64,000 nucleotides of DNA from an uncultured Prevotella sp. (GCA_905233425.1 CAJOEC010000003.1:43244-107243), one strand, 5' to 3'. Counted from the first letter of the stretch, positions 10,158-18,087 are shown. A program made the numbers and translations. The notes: a model not told the origin generated them from the sequence alone.

Positions 10158-10450
10158 AAACAAATAACTATACCCCCAAACCCATTGACACCTCAGACAT
10201 CCAGTTGCCGGGGGAGTTGAACCCGCTGCTTGAGGCAATGGCGAAGAACGTGCACGATATTTGGGCAAGAGAGCGTATTGCCCAAGGCTGGATATACGGC
10301 GAGAAGCGGGATGATGTACAGAAGCATCATCCATGCCTCGTTGCATACGAAGACCTGCCGGAAGAAGAAAAAGTCTACGATAGGAACACATCAGTTGAGA
10401 CTCTGAAACTGATATTGAAATTAGGATTCAAAATAGAAAAGAGGTTATAG
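10154..10450 (+). CDS. Stand-alone RyR-domain protein
   Basis: 98 residues matching the RyR domain (Pfam PF02026) closely. The motifs VHDIWARERIAQGWIYG, YEDLPEEEKVYDRNT and ETLKLILKLGF appear in the right order. Eukaryotic RyR repeats occur in ryanodine receptors; bacterial copies are found in conflict and signalling contexts and are thought to bind a ligand, possibly nucleotide-derived. The start ATG at 10154 overlaps the stop of the channel gene in an ATGA, which implies translational coupling and a shared complex. It is the last gene of the AT-rich island. Confidence 0.85.
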   Translation: MKTNNYTPKPIDTSDIQLPGELNPLLEAMAKNVHDIWARERIAQGWIYGEKRDDVQKHHPCLVAYEDLPEEEKVYDRNTSVETLKLILKLGFKIEKRL

Positions 10451-10858
10451 TACGAGGCACCATATTCCTTATACTCTTCCAGATTGTCATCTGTGCGACG
10501 GCATTTGCGGACGATTACCCTGCCAAATGTAGGTTCGTACCACAGGTCCCGTAGCCCTGTACCGTTTTGCCCGCACCATTGTACCAGCTATAACGGCTTT
10601 TCGTGAAATCAATAACCGCTATTCGCAAAAGACAGGCTCGTTTTTCGCTTATCTTCAAAATATTTCTCACTTTTTTCTCATTAGAGCATCGAAATATAAA
10701 AAAAGTTGTAATTTTGCATCGTCAATTCACAGCCTAAGGGCTTGTGAAGAGACAACGACATATTGAAAAGCGTCATTGATGCTCTGTTTTTGAGGTGTTT
10801 GAACTACCACAATCAAATCCAAGTCAAAGACAATAGCGGAGGTGAATGCGACGGGTGT
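10451..10858 (+). promoter_or_regulatory. Noncoding leader with TAnnTTTG promoter at 10709-10716
   Basis: No credible gene lies between 10451 and 11382. A Bacteroidetes -7 element TAATTTTG sits at 10709-10716, so a transcript should start near 10724 and run into the hairpin at 10859. A possible short ORF beginning with TTG at 10763 reads through the hairpin arms and is not convincing as protein. The stretch 10451-10700 shows nothing further. Confidence 0.4.
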
Positions 10859-10930
10859 AGTATATACTCCCGGAGTGTGCCGAGGGCAAATTATGCCCTC
10901 ACGTACACTTTTTGGGGTGCATTATATACT
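10859..10930 (+). ncRNA. Long imperfect hairpin, candidate structured RNA
   Basis: Four nested stems are visible. AGTATATA (10859) pairs with TATATACT (10923). CTCC (10867) pairs with GGGG (10914), including a wobble pair. AGTGT (10874) pairs with ACACT (10905). GAGGGC (10882) pairs with GCCCTC (10895). It lies about 135 nt downstream of a promoter-like element and is followed by a second stem, GGGTACTG with CAGTACCC, at 11025-11057. No known RNA family is recognised. It could also be a relic repeat. Confidence 0.4.
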
Positions 10931-11063
10931 GACCAGCGTGGGTATTCAGACTCTGTTCGTTCTACTACAGGTGGCTTCAGACGGCCAAAACACGATAGAT
11001 TAGGTTACAAAAAGAAAGCAAAGGGTACTGATATAAACTATACGGCTACAGTACCCACAAAGT

Positions 11064-11146
11064 CAGACCTAACGCATTATAAATATTTTGGAAACGAATT
11101 TGAATAATTATCATAATTTTGTCCACGAATTTGAAAAATAATTATA
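11064..11146 (+). repeat. ~80-bp AT-rich repeat, copy A
   Basis: The unit begins CAGACCTAACGCATTATA and continues through GGAAACGAATTTGAATAATT to CCACGAATTTGAA. Other copies lie at 12685-12770 (same strand, diverged), 12771-12841 (opposite strand) and 63651-63727 (same strand). With the 12771 copy it forms a long inverted repeat around the esterase gene. Confidence 0.8.
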
Positions 11147-11173
11147 AAATGATTATCCGCAATCAGGTGACTA

Positions 11174-11325
11174 AGACGCTGAAAGCGTCTCCTATCAATA
11201 ACGAGGGTATGAGCGTAACGAGCACCCCCGATTGCAGGTGTATGGGTAACATCGACCCTAAAGGGGTCGCCCGTGCTCACGGGCGCCCCTCCCATCGCTG
11301 CTGATGGGGCACACCCTTCGGGGTG
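11174..11325. repeat. Chain of four GC-rich hairpins upstream of the esterase
   Basis: Successive short palindromes have small loops: AGACGCT/AGCGTCT (11174-11190), CGACCC/GGGTCG (11253-11269), GCCCGTG/CACGGGC (11269-11284) and CACCC/GGGTG (11312-11325). The style (stem, AAA or TTCG loop, stem) matches the repeat at 63938-64000. It resembles dispersed hairpin repeats of Bacteroidetes intergenic regions. It may also influence the transcript of the gene starting at 11383. Confidence 0.5.
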
Positions 11326-11382
11326 CGCGATATGGGCTGGTGAAAGAAAAAAACAGAAACAAACACATAACAACAACTGACT

Positions 11383-12555
11383 ATGAGAACAACCACATTT
11401 TTGTTTGCCGCCCTCCTGACGGCGGTTTGCAGCATTGAGACATTGGCGCAGGGAGCCATACGCGACGTGTTCCCTAAGGGCTCCTACTCGCCTGTGACAA
11501 ACATTAACCGAGGCGGCTACCCGCGTGTGCTGGCCGACGGCAGCGTGATGTTCCGCGTGAACGCCCCCCAGGCGCAGAGCGTGCAGGTTGACCTTTGTGG
11601 CACGAAGTACGACATGGTGAGGGCCGAGGGCGGCGCATGGGCGGTGACTACCAAGGCGCAGGTTCCCGGTTTCCACTACTATTCGCTGATTGTCGACGGC
11701 GTGTCGGTGGCCGACCCAGCCAGCCGGTCGTTCTACGGATGCAGCCGCTGGTCCAGCGCCATCGAGATTCCCGAGACGGGTATGGACGACTTTGAGGTTC
11801 AGGATGTGGCGCACGGCGATGTGCGCACCGTCTGGTACTACTCGAAGGTTGACGAGACGTGGCGGCCGCTCATGGTCTACACTCCGGCGGGCTACGACGA
11901 GGGCGACAGGACCTATCCTGTGGTCTACATACAGCACGGCGGCGGCGAGGACCACCGGGGATGGATGGAGCAGGGACGCACGGCACAGATCATGGACAAC
12001 CTGACGGCTGCTGGCAAGGCTGTGCCGATGATTGTGGTAAGCTCGAACAGCAATGTGCTGTCGCGCAGCGGCGGCATGGGCGGCGGCTATAACTGGCAGG
12101 GTATGCAGTCGTTCCGCAACGAACTGATTGACAATGTCATCCCCTTCGTCGAGAGTCACTACCGCGTCAAGAAAGACCGCAAAAGCCGTGCCATGTGCGG
12201 CCTGTCGATGGGCGGAGGCCAGTCGTTCTACATCGGTCTGCGCTCGCCCGAGGTGTTTGCCAATGTCGGCGTGTTCTCGACAGGGATGTTCGGCGGAATA
12301 AGGGGGGCGTCGGAGTTCAATCTGGAGAGCGAGGTACCGGGAATGATGACCAACACCGAGGCATTCAACCGCCAGTTTGACGTGTTCTTCGTGACATGTG
12401 GCGAGCAGGACCCGCGAATAGAATACACTCGCAACATCGTGAAGAAGATGCGCGACGGGGGTGTGGAGGTGAAGTTCAACTCGTATCCCGGCGATCATGA
12501 GTGGCAGGTGTGGCGTAAGTCGCTACACGAGTTTGCGCAGTACCTGTTCAAGTAA
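11383..12555 (+). CDS. Secreted CE1-type carbohydrate esterase with N-terminal CBM48-like domain
   Basis: 390 residues with a signal peptide (MRTTTFLFAALLTAVCS, cleavage near LAQG). Residues ~40-130 form a beta-sandwich like the CBM48/isoamylase-N domain found in front of bacterial feruloyl and acetyl xylan esterases (VMFRVNAPQAQSVQVDL). The C-terminal alpha/beta hydrolase has the nucleophile elbow GLSMGGGQ and the oxyanion region YIQHGGGED; the conserved histidine is probably in GDHEWQVW. It should remove feruloyl or acetyl groups from xylan in the periplasm or at the surface. It stands alone, bracketed by inverted copies of an AT-rich repeat, which raises the possibility that it moved as a cassette. 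The GC content is much higher than in the preceding island. Confidence 0.85.
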   Translation: MRTTTFLFAALLTAVCSIETLAQGAIRDVFPKGSYSPVTNINRGGYPRVLADGSVMFRVNAPQAQSVQVDLCGTKYDMVRAEGGAWAVTTKAQVPGFHYYSLIVDGVSVADPASRSFYGCSRWSSAIEIPETGMDDFEVQDVAHGDVRTVWYYSKVDETWRPLMVYTPAGYDEGDRTYPVVYIQHGGGEDHRGWMEQGRTAQIMDNLTAAGKAVPMIVVSSNSNVLSRSGGMGGGYNWQGMQSFRNELIDNVIPFVESHYRVKKDRKSRAMCGLSMGGGQSFYIGLRSPEVFANVGVFSTGMFGGIRGASEFNLESEVPGMMTNTEAFNRQFDVFFVTCGEQDPRIEYTRNIVKKMRDGGVEVKFNSYPGDHEWQVWRKSLHEFAQYLFK

Positions 12556-12564
12556 TTATTTTTT

Positions 12565-12640
12565 ACCACAGATTTCGCAGATTTCACAGATTATGGCTGC
12601 GCACTATGATGGACCACGGATTTCGCAGATTTCAAAGATT
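12565..12640 (+). repeat. ACAGATT-family repeat, two direct half units
   Basis: The ACCACAGATTTCGCAGATTT half unit is followed by GGCTGCGC and a second half starting ACCACGGATTTCGCAG. The same family occurs at 32345-32506, 42126-42224, 45411-45530 and 60959-61030, often as a large hairpin. Confidence 0.8.
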
Positions 12641-12684
12641 CGATTACAGCAACTAAAGTTGCGATTAGCTACGCGGACAGATTA

Positions 12685-12841
12685 AACGCATTATAACGAA
12701 AAATTCCTTATTTATGGAAACGAATGTGAATAATATGAATAATTTGTCCCACGAATATTTATAATTATTATTCTAATTCGTGGGCAAAATTATAATAATT
12801 ATTCATATTCGTTTCAAAAAAAATATAATGCGTTAGGTCTG
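12685..12841. repeat. AT-rich repeat, copies B and C as a head-to-head inverted pair
   Basis: Copy B (12685-12770, plus) and copy C (12771-12841, minus) are inverted relative to each other and could fold into a hairpin of roughly 70 bp per arm. Copy C ends with the reverse complement of CAGACCTAACGCATTATA, identical to the start of copy A at 11064. Copy C also supplies the stop codon of the minus-strand gene ending at 12833. Confidence 0.75.
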
Positions 12842-13147
12842 CTTTTGCGCAGCAATTACGTTTCCATATAATTCTATCAACCGGCGGAGGGGGAGGAGTT
12901 CGTTTTGATGGGCGCCGTGGATGGCAACGCGGATGCTGTCGGCGCCGAGGAGGCCTTTGATGATGTAGTGGTGGCTTTCAATCTTGAAGAAGGGCTGGGC
13001 AAGCGACTCAAGGAAAACCAAAGAGCCAAGGGGACGGAGGGCAAGGATGAAGTCGCGGCTGACGGGAGAGTCGAGGTGATACTGGAAAGCCAGCCATCCG
13101 GCTTCGGTGCATGGTTCGGGCGAGCGTGTGACTGCGGTGATTCTCAT
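12833..13147 (-). CDS. Small conserved-looking protein of unknown function
   Basis: 104 residues, globular, with no signal peptide or membrane segment. Alternating hydrophobic and charged residues (FILALRPLGSLVFLESL, then FFKIESHHYIIKGLLG) look like a real alpha/beta fold. I do not recognise the family. It lies 38 bp after the cysteine-desulfurase-like gene in the same direction and so is probably the last gene of that operon. Its final codons and stop are made by the AT-rich repeat copy C, so the C-terminus may have been altered by insertion of the repeat. Confidence 0.6.
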   Translation of the reverse strand: MRITAVTRSPEPCTEAGWLAFQYHLDSPVSRDFILALRPLGSLVFLESLAQPFFKIESHHYIIKGLLGADSIRVAIHGAHQNELLPLRRLIELYGNVIAAQKQT

Positions 13148-13185
13148 GTCTTTTCGTTATCCGACGATTGGAGTCGGCTATTGCT

Positions 13186-14259
13186 TTACAGGCTTTTCGA
13201 GATTTCGTTCACGGCATCGACGAGAGTCTGTATGTCACGGCGTGTGGTGAAGTCGGAAAGCGAGGCGCGCACGGTGCCGTGTTTTCCTGTGCCGAGCCGA
13301 CGGTGGACGAGCGGGGCGCAGTGGAGTCCGGTGCGAAGGGTTATTCCGTAGCTGTTCTGGAGTATATAGCCGACGTCGGAGGGGTTGAGACCGACGATGT
13401 TGAAACTTACGACCGGCCCTTGGTTTGCGATGGAGCCACCAGCGGGAGAAACTGCAGGCAGGTAGACATTGACCTTGGGGATTGAGCGCAGTTCGTCGAC
13501 GAGCCAGAGGGTCAGCTGCTGCTCTTTCCTGAAGATGTCCTCAACTCCTCGCTCCAGCACATAGTCCACGCCGGCCTTCAGTCCTGCCAGTCCTGGCATG
13601 TTCTGCGTGCCCACCTCGTATTCCCAGTCGCCTTTGCCGGTGTAGCGTATGACGCTGCTGTCGCGGCCTGTGCCCCCGAACTGTGCGGGGCGCAGGTCGA
13701 GTCTTCGGCTGACGTAGTAGCCACCGGTGCCCATGGGGCCGAAGAGTGCCTTATGGCCGGTGAAGACGAGGATGTCTATGCCCCAGCCGTCGACGTCGAT
13801 TGGTATGCAGCCGGCACTCTGGGCTGCATCGACCATGAGAAGCCGGGAAGCGCGGGAGGCGGTAGCTGCCGGGATGTCGCAGATCTCGCCCGTGACGTTG
13901 TTGCAGTGGTTGAGGAAAAGACAGTCGTACTGGCCGTCGTCGGAGGTGACAAGGCTGTTGAGCAATGGGCGGAGGACGCTATTATGGCTGTCCTCGGTAT
14001 AGGTGAAGTGCTTCCAGCTCAGTCCCTGCACTATGCGGTTTACGGCATCGGTGGCACTACTGCAGAAGAATATGCGCTCCCAGTCGCTGATGCTGAACAG
14101 CCGGCCTAACTGCTGTCGCAACGACGCCAGGAGGTCGCCGCCCTGCGAAAGACTGCTGCGCAGCGGACTGACAGGCGGTGAAGAAAGAGCCGCCGTCATG
14201 GCCTCGATGACCGACGGCGGCTTTGGGTAGCTTGTGGCAGCGTTGTTAAGATAGACCAT
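13186..14259 (-). CDS. Class V aminotransferase, cysteine-desulfurase family
   Basis: 357 residues in the NifS/SufS-like fold-type I PLP family. The start MVYLNNAATSYPKPPSV is the typical substrate/PLP entrance motif. Asp144 lies in VDAAQSAG, the PLP lysine is Lys170 in FTGHKALFGP, and a possible catalytic cysteine is Cys314 in TGLHCAPLVH. It probably releases sulfur (or selenium) from cysteine as a protein-bound persulfide. It is shorter than IscS (~400 residues), and no IscU/SufBC gene is adjacent, so it probably belongs to the stand-alone cysteine-desulfurase-like subgroup. It lies 24 bp downstream of the isomerase-like gene. Confidence 0.85.
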   Translation of the reverse strand: MVYLNNAATSYPKPPSVIEAMTAALSSPPVSPLRSSLSQGGDLLASLRQQLGRLFSISDWERIFFCSSATDAVNRIVQGLSWKHFTYTEDSHNSVLRPLLNSLVTSDDGQYDCLFLNHCNNVTGEICDIPAATASRASRLLMVDAAQSAGCIPIDVDGWGIDILVFTGHKALFGPMGTGGYYVSRRLDLRPAQFGGTGRDSSVIRYTGKGDWEYEVGTQNMPGLAGLKAGVDYVLERGVEDIFRKEQQLTLWLVDELRSIPKVNVYLPAVSPAGGSIANQGPVVSFNIVGLNPSDVGYILQNSYGITLRTGLHCAPLVHRRLGTGKHGTVRASLSDFTTRRDIQTLVDAVNEISKSL

Positions 14260-14283
14260 CTCCTTGGGGGGAGTTAATGGGAG

Positions 14284-15660
14284 TTAACGGGAGTTATGTT
14301 CCAGGACTTTGAAGCCCATGACATCGGAAAGGAGGCGGAGCATACGGGTGTAGTCGCCGAAGACGAGCACCTGATGGTGGCCGAAGCCGGCCAACTGGTG
14401 CATGAAACCGCGGGCATCGTCCATCTTTATATAATAATAAGGTGAACAGTAGACAGCCTCGAACTCCGACTTGACCACCTCTCCGCGTTTCACGCTCATG
14501 GTGTCGGCCATGGGGTTGAACCTTGTCAGCGTAACATATTTGTCCTCGTTCTCGGTGAAGTCCACCTGCAGTTTACCCCCGAATCCCTGTCCGGTGAATG
14601 CCCACAGCTTGTATTTGAGCGGTTTCTTGCCATAGCCGTTCATGCAGAGGGCTGGCACGGCATGGTGTATGCGCAGCAGCTCGTCGGTCTCCATGTTGGG
14701 GTTACCCATGAACGCGGGTCGCATGGCGGCGGCCTGCATGATGGTCATGGCCAGCAGGGCGTTCAGGTCTTCCTCGCATCCGCTGGGGTAGCCCTCGTCC
14801 TTGAGCAGCGAGTGAGTGGTGCAGGGCGTGAACTTGCGGTTCTGCGGAATCTCGCTTGTGCACAGTTCGTGGCACGCCGTGGAGAACGCGTTGCAATCGT
14901 AGTCGTCCATCATGCGCTTTGCCGCGAGGTAGTACTTTATGTCGTTGATGAACCAGTCCTTGTTCACCTTCGTCTCCAACGAGCCGCCGATAATCCTTTC
15001 GGCTATCGGCCTTGCCTCCTCATCGGTAACCTCGTCCATATACTTGAATATGTCGCGGAAGGGCAGCTTCACTATCTCCATGCCATAGCGCGAGCGAATC
15101 AGCTCTGGGTCGCGTATGACGCTCTGAAGTCCGAAAGTGGGCATCGAGCCGTGGGTAAGCACCAGTGCCCGCGTGTTGGCCACGACCTTGCGCACCCACA
15201 ATGCATGGGCAATCTCGTTCAGATCCCTTATATCCATGCACACGTATGCCTCAACGCCTATGGAGCGGCAGTAGGCGGCGAAGTCTATTCCCTCGTTGCC
15301 ATTCTGGAGTATGACCACAGGCTTGCGGTAACGCTCGAGCTTGGGTATGCGCCAGTTCATGCAGAGGAAGAAGTCCACCTCGTCCATGCGCTCCTCAATC
15401 TGAGCGTAGACATTGCGCGGCACCACGAAATGCTCGTCGTAGCGTGCGTCGACGGCAGGAAGCATGTCGATCTCAGGCGTTGCCTGGGCGAGCATGTCCA
15501 CAGCCTGGCGGAACGCCGCCTCGGCAGCAGCCGCCTCGGCTTCGGGTGTCATGTCCTCGGCATATCCTGCGCGGCAGGGGCCTTCCCAAAAGTGAGTGTG
15601 CGTGAGGCATCCCACAATGGGACGCACCACGAGTTTAAGGTTCATTGCCTTTTCTTTCAT
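14284..15660 (-). CDS. L-fucose/L-arabinose isomerase family protein
   Basis: 458 residues without a signal peptide. Motifs such as WRIPKLERYRKPVVILQNGNEG, CTTHSLLKDEGYPSGCEED and GNPNMETDEL place it in the fucose/arabinose isomerase-like superfamily, including the C-terminal domain (CSPYYYIKMDDARGFMHQL). It is shorter than FucI (~590) and closer in length to the uncharacterised branch. Interconversion of an aldose and a ketose is therefore a family-level guess. No sugar kinase or aldolase lies next to it, which is unusual for a catabolic isomerase. An internal ATG six residues in (15645) is an alternative start. It is part of a tight operon (13 bp and 24 bp gaps). Confidence 0.75.
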   Translation of the reverse strand: MKEKAMNLKLVVRPIVGCLTHTHFWEGPCRAGYAEDMTPEAEAAAAEAAFRQAVDMLAQATPEIDMLPAVDARYDEHFVVPRNVYAQIEERMDEVDFFLCMNWRIPKLERYRKPVVILQNGNEGIDFAAYCRSIGVEAYVCMDIRDLNEIAHALWVRKVVANTRALVLTHGSMPTFGLQSVIRDPELIRSRYGMEIVKLPFRDIFKYMDEVTDEEARPIAERIIGGSLETKVNKDWFINDIKYYLAAKRMMDDYDCNAFSTACHELCTSEIPQNRKFTPCTTHSLLKDEGYPSGCEEDLNALLAMTIMQAAAMRPAFMGNPNMETDELLRIHHAVPALCMNGYGKKPLKYKLWAFTGQGFGGKLQVDFTENEDKYVTLTRFNPMADTMSVKRGEVVKSEFEAVYCSPYYYIKMDDARGFMHQLAGFGHHQVLVFGDYTRMLRLLSDVMGFKVLEHNSR

Positions 15661-15673
15661 AGTGTTGGGGGTA

Positions 15674-16726
15674 TTACAGAGCCAAGCTCATGAATACGGG
15701 GAAATGGTCGGAGTAGTTAATGTCGGCCTTATGGTACGACTCACCCTCCATAGACTCGTCGTGGAAAATATAGTCTATTCGGATTTTCTTTTTGTTCGTC
15801 ATGGTGTACATGAAGCCTTCGCCACACTCCCTGAAACCGTCCACAAGGTCGCCAAGCATGGTCTCGTAGACGTAAGAATAAGGAACGTCGTTGAAGTCGC
15901 CACAGACAATCACCGGATACTTGGACTCTTTTATCAGCTGTGCCACCTGCTCGGCCTGTCGTGCACGACGTGCCATGCCGTAGGTGTAGACGTCGAAGAT
16001 GGCTTTCAGGATGGCGCTTTTCTCAACGATTTCGCCCTGTCGTCTGTTCTTGTCGGCCCGGTGAAGCGCACCGCTGACTCCCGTCGTCTCCAAGTGGACG
16101 TTGAACACCCTTATCGTCTTGCCGCTGACATCGATGTCGGCCCACATACCGCTATTGTTAGTCTTGCCGAAATCAATCTTCTCCCACTTCAATATCGGGA
16201 AGCGGCTGCAGATAACCATGTCTTCACGTCCCGTGGCCATATACGTGAAATACTCCTTATAGCTGTCAGAGTTCAGCTTGTCGCCGCTAACGTTGTAATA
16301 CTCTTGCATACAGAGTATATCGACCTCGCGGTTCTTCATTTCCATTAATATGTCCTGGGCTTTGAATCCTGTTGTCTCGCGTCCGAAACATGCCACGTTG
16401 TAGGATGCCACGTGAAGCGACGACGACTGCGGGCTGCCGCTGTTCCAACTGAAGTTATAGATGGTCCCCACATACCTGATACAGCACAGCAGCGCCACTG
16501 CCGGGATGACCATCCAGTGCCACCGACGCAGCACAAGCCATACCAGCAGGGTAATCAGGTTTCCCACAATGAGGAGGGGCAGCGCATAGACGAGCATTGC
16601 CAGTGCTGTGTTTGTCGAGGGGTCGGCATTGCCTCCGAAAAGGGCGAAGATGGTAAACACGGCCAGCAGCACAGTGACCACCAGCAACATAAACGAAAAA
16701 TACTTGAAGACAGCCAGTTTGCCCAT
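15674..16726 (-). CDS. Membrane-anchored endonuclease/exonuclease/phosphatase-family protein
   Basis: 350 residues. The first ~100 contain three membrane helices (for example FMLLVVTVLLAVFTIFALF and LPLLIVGNLITLLVWLVL). The rest is an EEP fold: LHVASYNVACFG, DILCMQEYY, VIVCGDFNDVP, RIDYIFHDE and YSDHFPVFM carry the Asn, Glu, Asp/Asn, Asp and Asp-His metal and catalytic residues. The catalytic domain follows the helices. The family includes DNases, sphingomyelinases and phosphoinositide phosphatases, so the substrate cannot be set. A role on membrane lipids is plausible given the anchor. It follows the histidine kinase gene by 7 bp. Confidence 0.85.
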   Translation of the reverse strand: MGKLAVFKYFSFMLLVVTVLLAVFTIFALFGGNADPSTNTALAMLVYALPLLIVGNLITLLVWLVLRRWHWMVIPAVALLCCIRYVGTIYNFSWNSGSPQSSSLHVASYNVACFGRETTGFKAQDILMEMKNREVDILCMQEYYNVSGDKLNSDSYKEYFTYMATGREDMVICSRFPILKWEKIDFGKTNNSGMWADIDVSGKTIRVFNVHLETTGVSGALHRADKNRRQGEIVEKSAILKAIFDVYTYGMARRARQAEQVAQLIKESKYPVIVCGDFNDVPYSYVYETMLGDLVDGFRECGEGFMYTMTNKKKIRIDYIFHDESMEGESYHKADINYSDHFPVFMSLAL

Positions 16727-16733
16727 ACTACCT

Positions 16734-17999
16734 TTATTTGCCTACGTACTTCTCCACAAGTGCAAGGAGATCTTCCATCTTGAACGGCTTTGCCAGGAAG
16801 TCATCGCATCCTGCGGCCTTTGCCTCGCGTATGTTCTCCTCGAAGGCGTATGCGCTGACGGCAATGATCGGAGTCTCGTGGTTCACCTCTTTAATAATAC
16901 GTGTGGCATCGAGACCGTTCATGTCGGGCATTCGGATGTCCATGAGTATGAGGTCGGGCTTTTCCTCTTCGTTGCGTGTCACAGCCTCAATGCCGTTGTG
17001 TGCCCTTATTAGGAGGTATTTGCGGCGTTTCTTCAGCACCGTCTGCACCAACTGGTAGTTGCTTTCCTCGTCTTCGGCCACCAGAATGACTTTCTTCTCG
17101 TAGTCTTCTCCCTTGCTGCTTACGCGAAGAGAGTTCTGCGAGTATGTGGTGTCGCGCTTGCTGACAGACATCCCGCCGATGGTGCCGTTGAATGGCAGCG
17201 TGAATGTGAATGTGGAGCCTTTGCCCAGCTCCGACTTCACGTCGATGTGCCCTTCCATGCGTTCAACGATGATGCGGCACAATGCCAGCCCCAGTCCGTA
17301 GCCCCTCTGCTGATCGGCGTCTTTCGAGGCGTATGTCTCGAAGATATGATCGATGAAATCGGGCGATATGCCTGAACCCGTATCTTTGACATAGAATTCA
17401 ATCTCGGTTCCATCGTTCTTCAGGCGGTAGCCATAGTCGATAGAGCCTTTCGCCGTGTGCTTCAGGGCGTTTGAGATGAGGTTTGACAGCACCTGCGTGA
17501 GGCGGTTCTCGTCGGTGACCATCGATATGACTTTCTCAGTCTTGTTGCAAGTGAGTGCCACGGTGTCGGGACAGCGGAACTGGAACAGCTGTTTGATGCT
17601 GTTCATCAGCTGGTTGAGGTCGCATGGCACTTTCTTAATGGCAATAACTCCCGACTCTGCCCTTGACAGGTCGAGAATCTCGTTGAGCAAGTCGAGCAGT
17701 CGCCTGCTGTTGCTCTCAATAATCTCCATGTAGTTCTGCCTTTCCTCGGCTGAGTCGGTCAGCGCGATGATGCTGGCAAAACCCTCGATGGCATTCAGGG
17801 GGGTACGGATTTCGTGAGACATGTTGGCCAAGAAGAGCGACTTCATCTTGCTGTCGTTCTCGGCCTTTCGTGCCTTCTCCTCGTACTCCTTGAGTTTTTT
17901 GTTTGCCTGCTCCAGTTGCTCGTTAGCCATGTTAAGCCTATGGTTAACATCGGCATATTTCAGGAGCAGAAGTTCTTTCTCGTCTTGATTCATCATCAA
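16734..17999 (-). CDS. Soluble hybrid histidine kinase with C-terminal receiver
   Basis: 421 residues. An N-terminal coiled coil (~20-55) leads directly into HisKA (NMSHEIRTPLN, His62) and HATPase_c (N box NLISNALKHT, G boxes DTGSGI and RGYGLGLALC). A receiver domain follows with phospho-acceptor Asp354 in LMDIRMPDMNG and Lys in AKPF. There is no sensor domain and no membrane segment, so input must come through the coiled coil or a partner. No output DNA-binding domain is present. It has its own promoter at 18041-18048 and heads the operon that continues through the EEP protein. Confidence 0.9.
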   Translation of the reverse strand: MMMNQDEKELLLLKYADVNHRLNMANEQLEQANKKLKEYEEKARKAENDSKMKSLFLANMSHEIRTPLNAIEGFASIIALTDSAEERQNYMEIIESNSRRLLDLLNEILDLSRAESGVIAIKKVPCDLNQLMNSIKQLFQFRCPDTVALTCNKTEKVISMVTDENRLTQVLSNLISNALKHTAKGSIDYGYRLKNDGTEIEFYVKDTGSGISPDFIDHIFETYASKDADQQRGYGLGLALCRIIVERMEGHIDVKSELGKGSTFTFTLPFNGTIGGMSVSKRDTTYSQNSLRVSSKGEDYEKKVILVAEDEESNYQLVQTVLKKRRKYLLIRAHNGIEAVTRNEEEKPDLILMDIRMPDMNGLDATRIIKEVNHETPIIAVSAYAFEENIREAKAAGCDDFLAKPFKMEDLLALVEKYVGK

Positions 18000-18040
18000 A
18001 AAGGATAGTCAAAAAAAAGTGTTAGCTAACTTACAGGTTG

Positions 18041-18048
18041 CAAAAGTA
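18041..18048 (-). promoter_or_regulatory. Promoter -7 element of the histidine kinase operon
   Basis: TACTTTTG on the minus strand fits the Bacteroidetes TAnnTTTG element and lies about 42 bp before the kinase start codon. Confidence 0.6.
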
Positions 18049-18087
18049 GTAAAAATATTTTTACCGACGAAAGATTTTAAGAATTAT

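Noticed and set aside
10763..11107. 114-codon ORF after the RyR gene
   Set aside because: Starts at TTG without a ribosome-binding site, reads through strong hairpins and into a repeat; composition is not protein-like.
10451..11382. tRNA or other standard RNA gene
   Set aside because: The hairpins do not give a cloverleaf and no CCA-type acceptor or TpsiC motif is visible; no tRNA or rRNA gene was seen anywhere in the window.
11077..12498. Long minus-strand ORF (473 codons) opposite the CE1 esterase
   Set aside because: It is the antisense frame of a GC-rich gene, rich in Arg/His/Ala with no domain, and it runs into intergenic repeats.
14662..15693. 343-codon plus-strand ORF opposite the isomerase-like gene
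   Set aside because: Antisense shadow with no start signal or family, while the minus-strand frame has clear family motifs.
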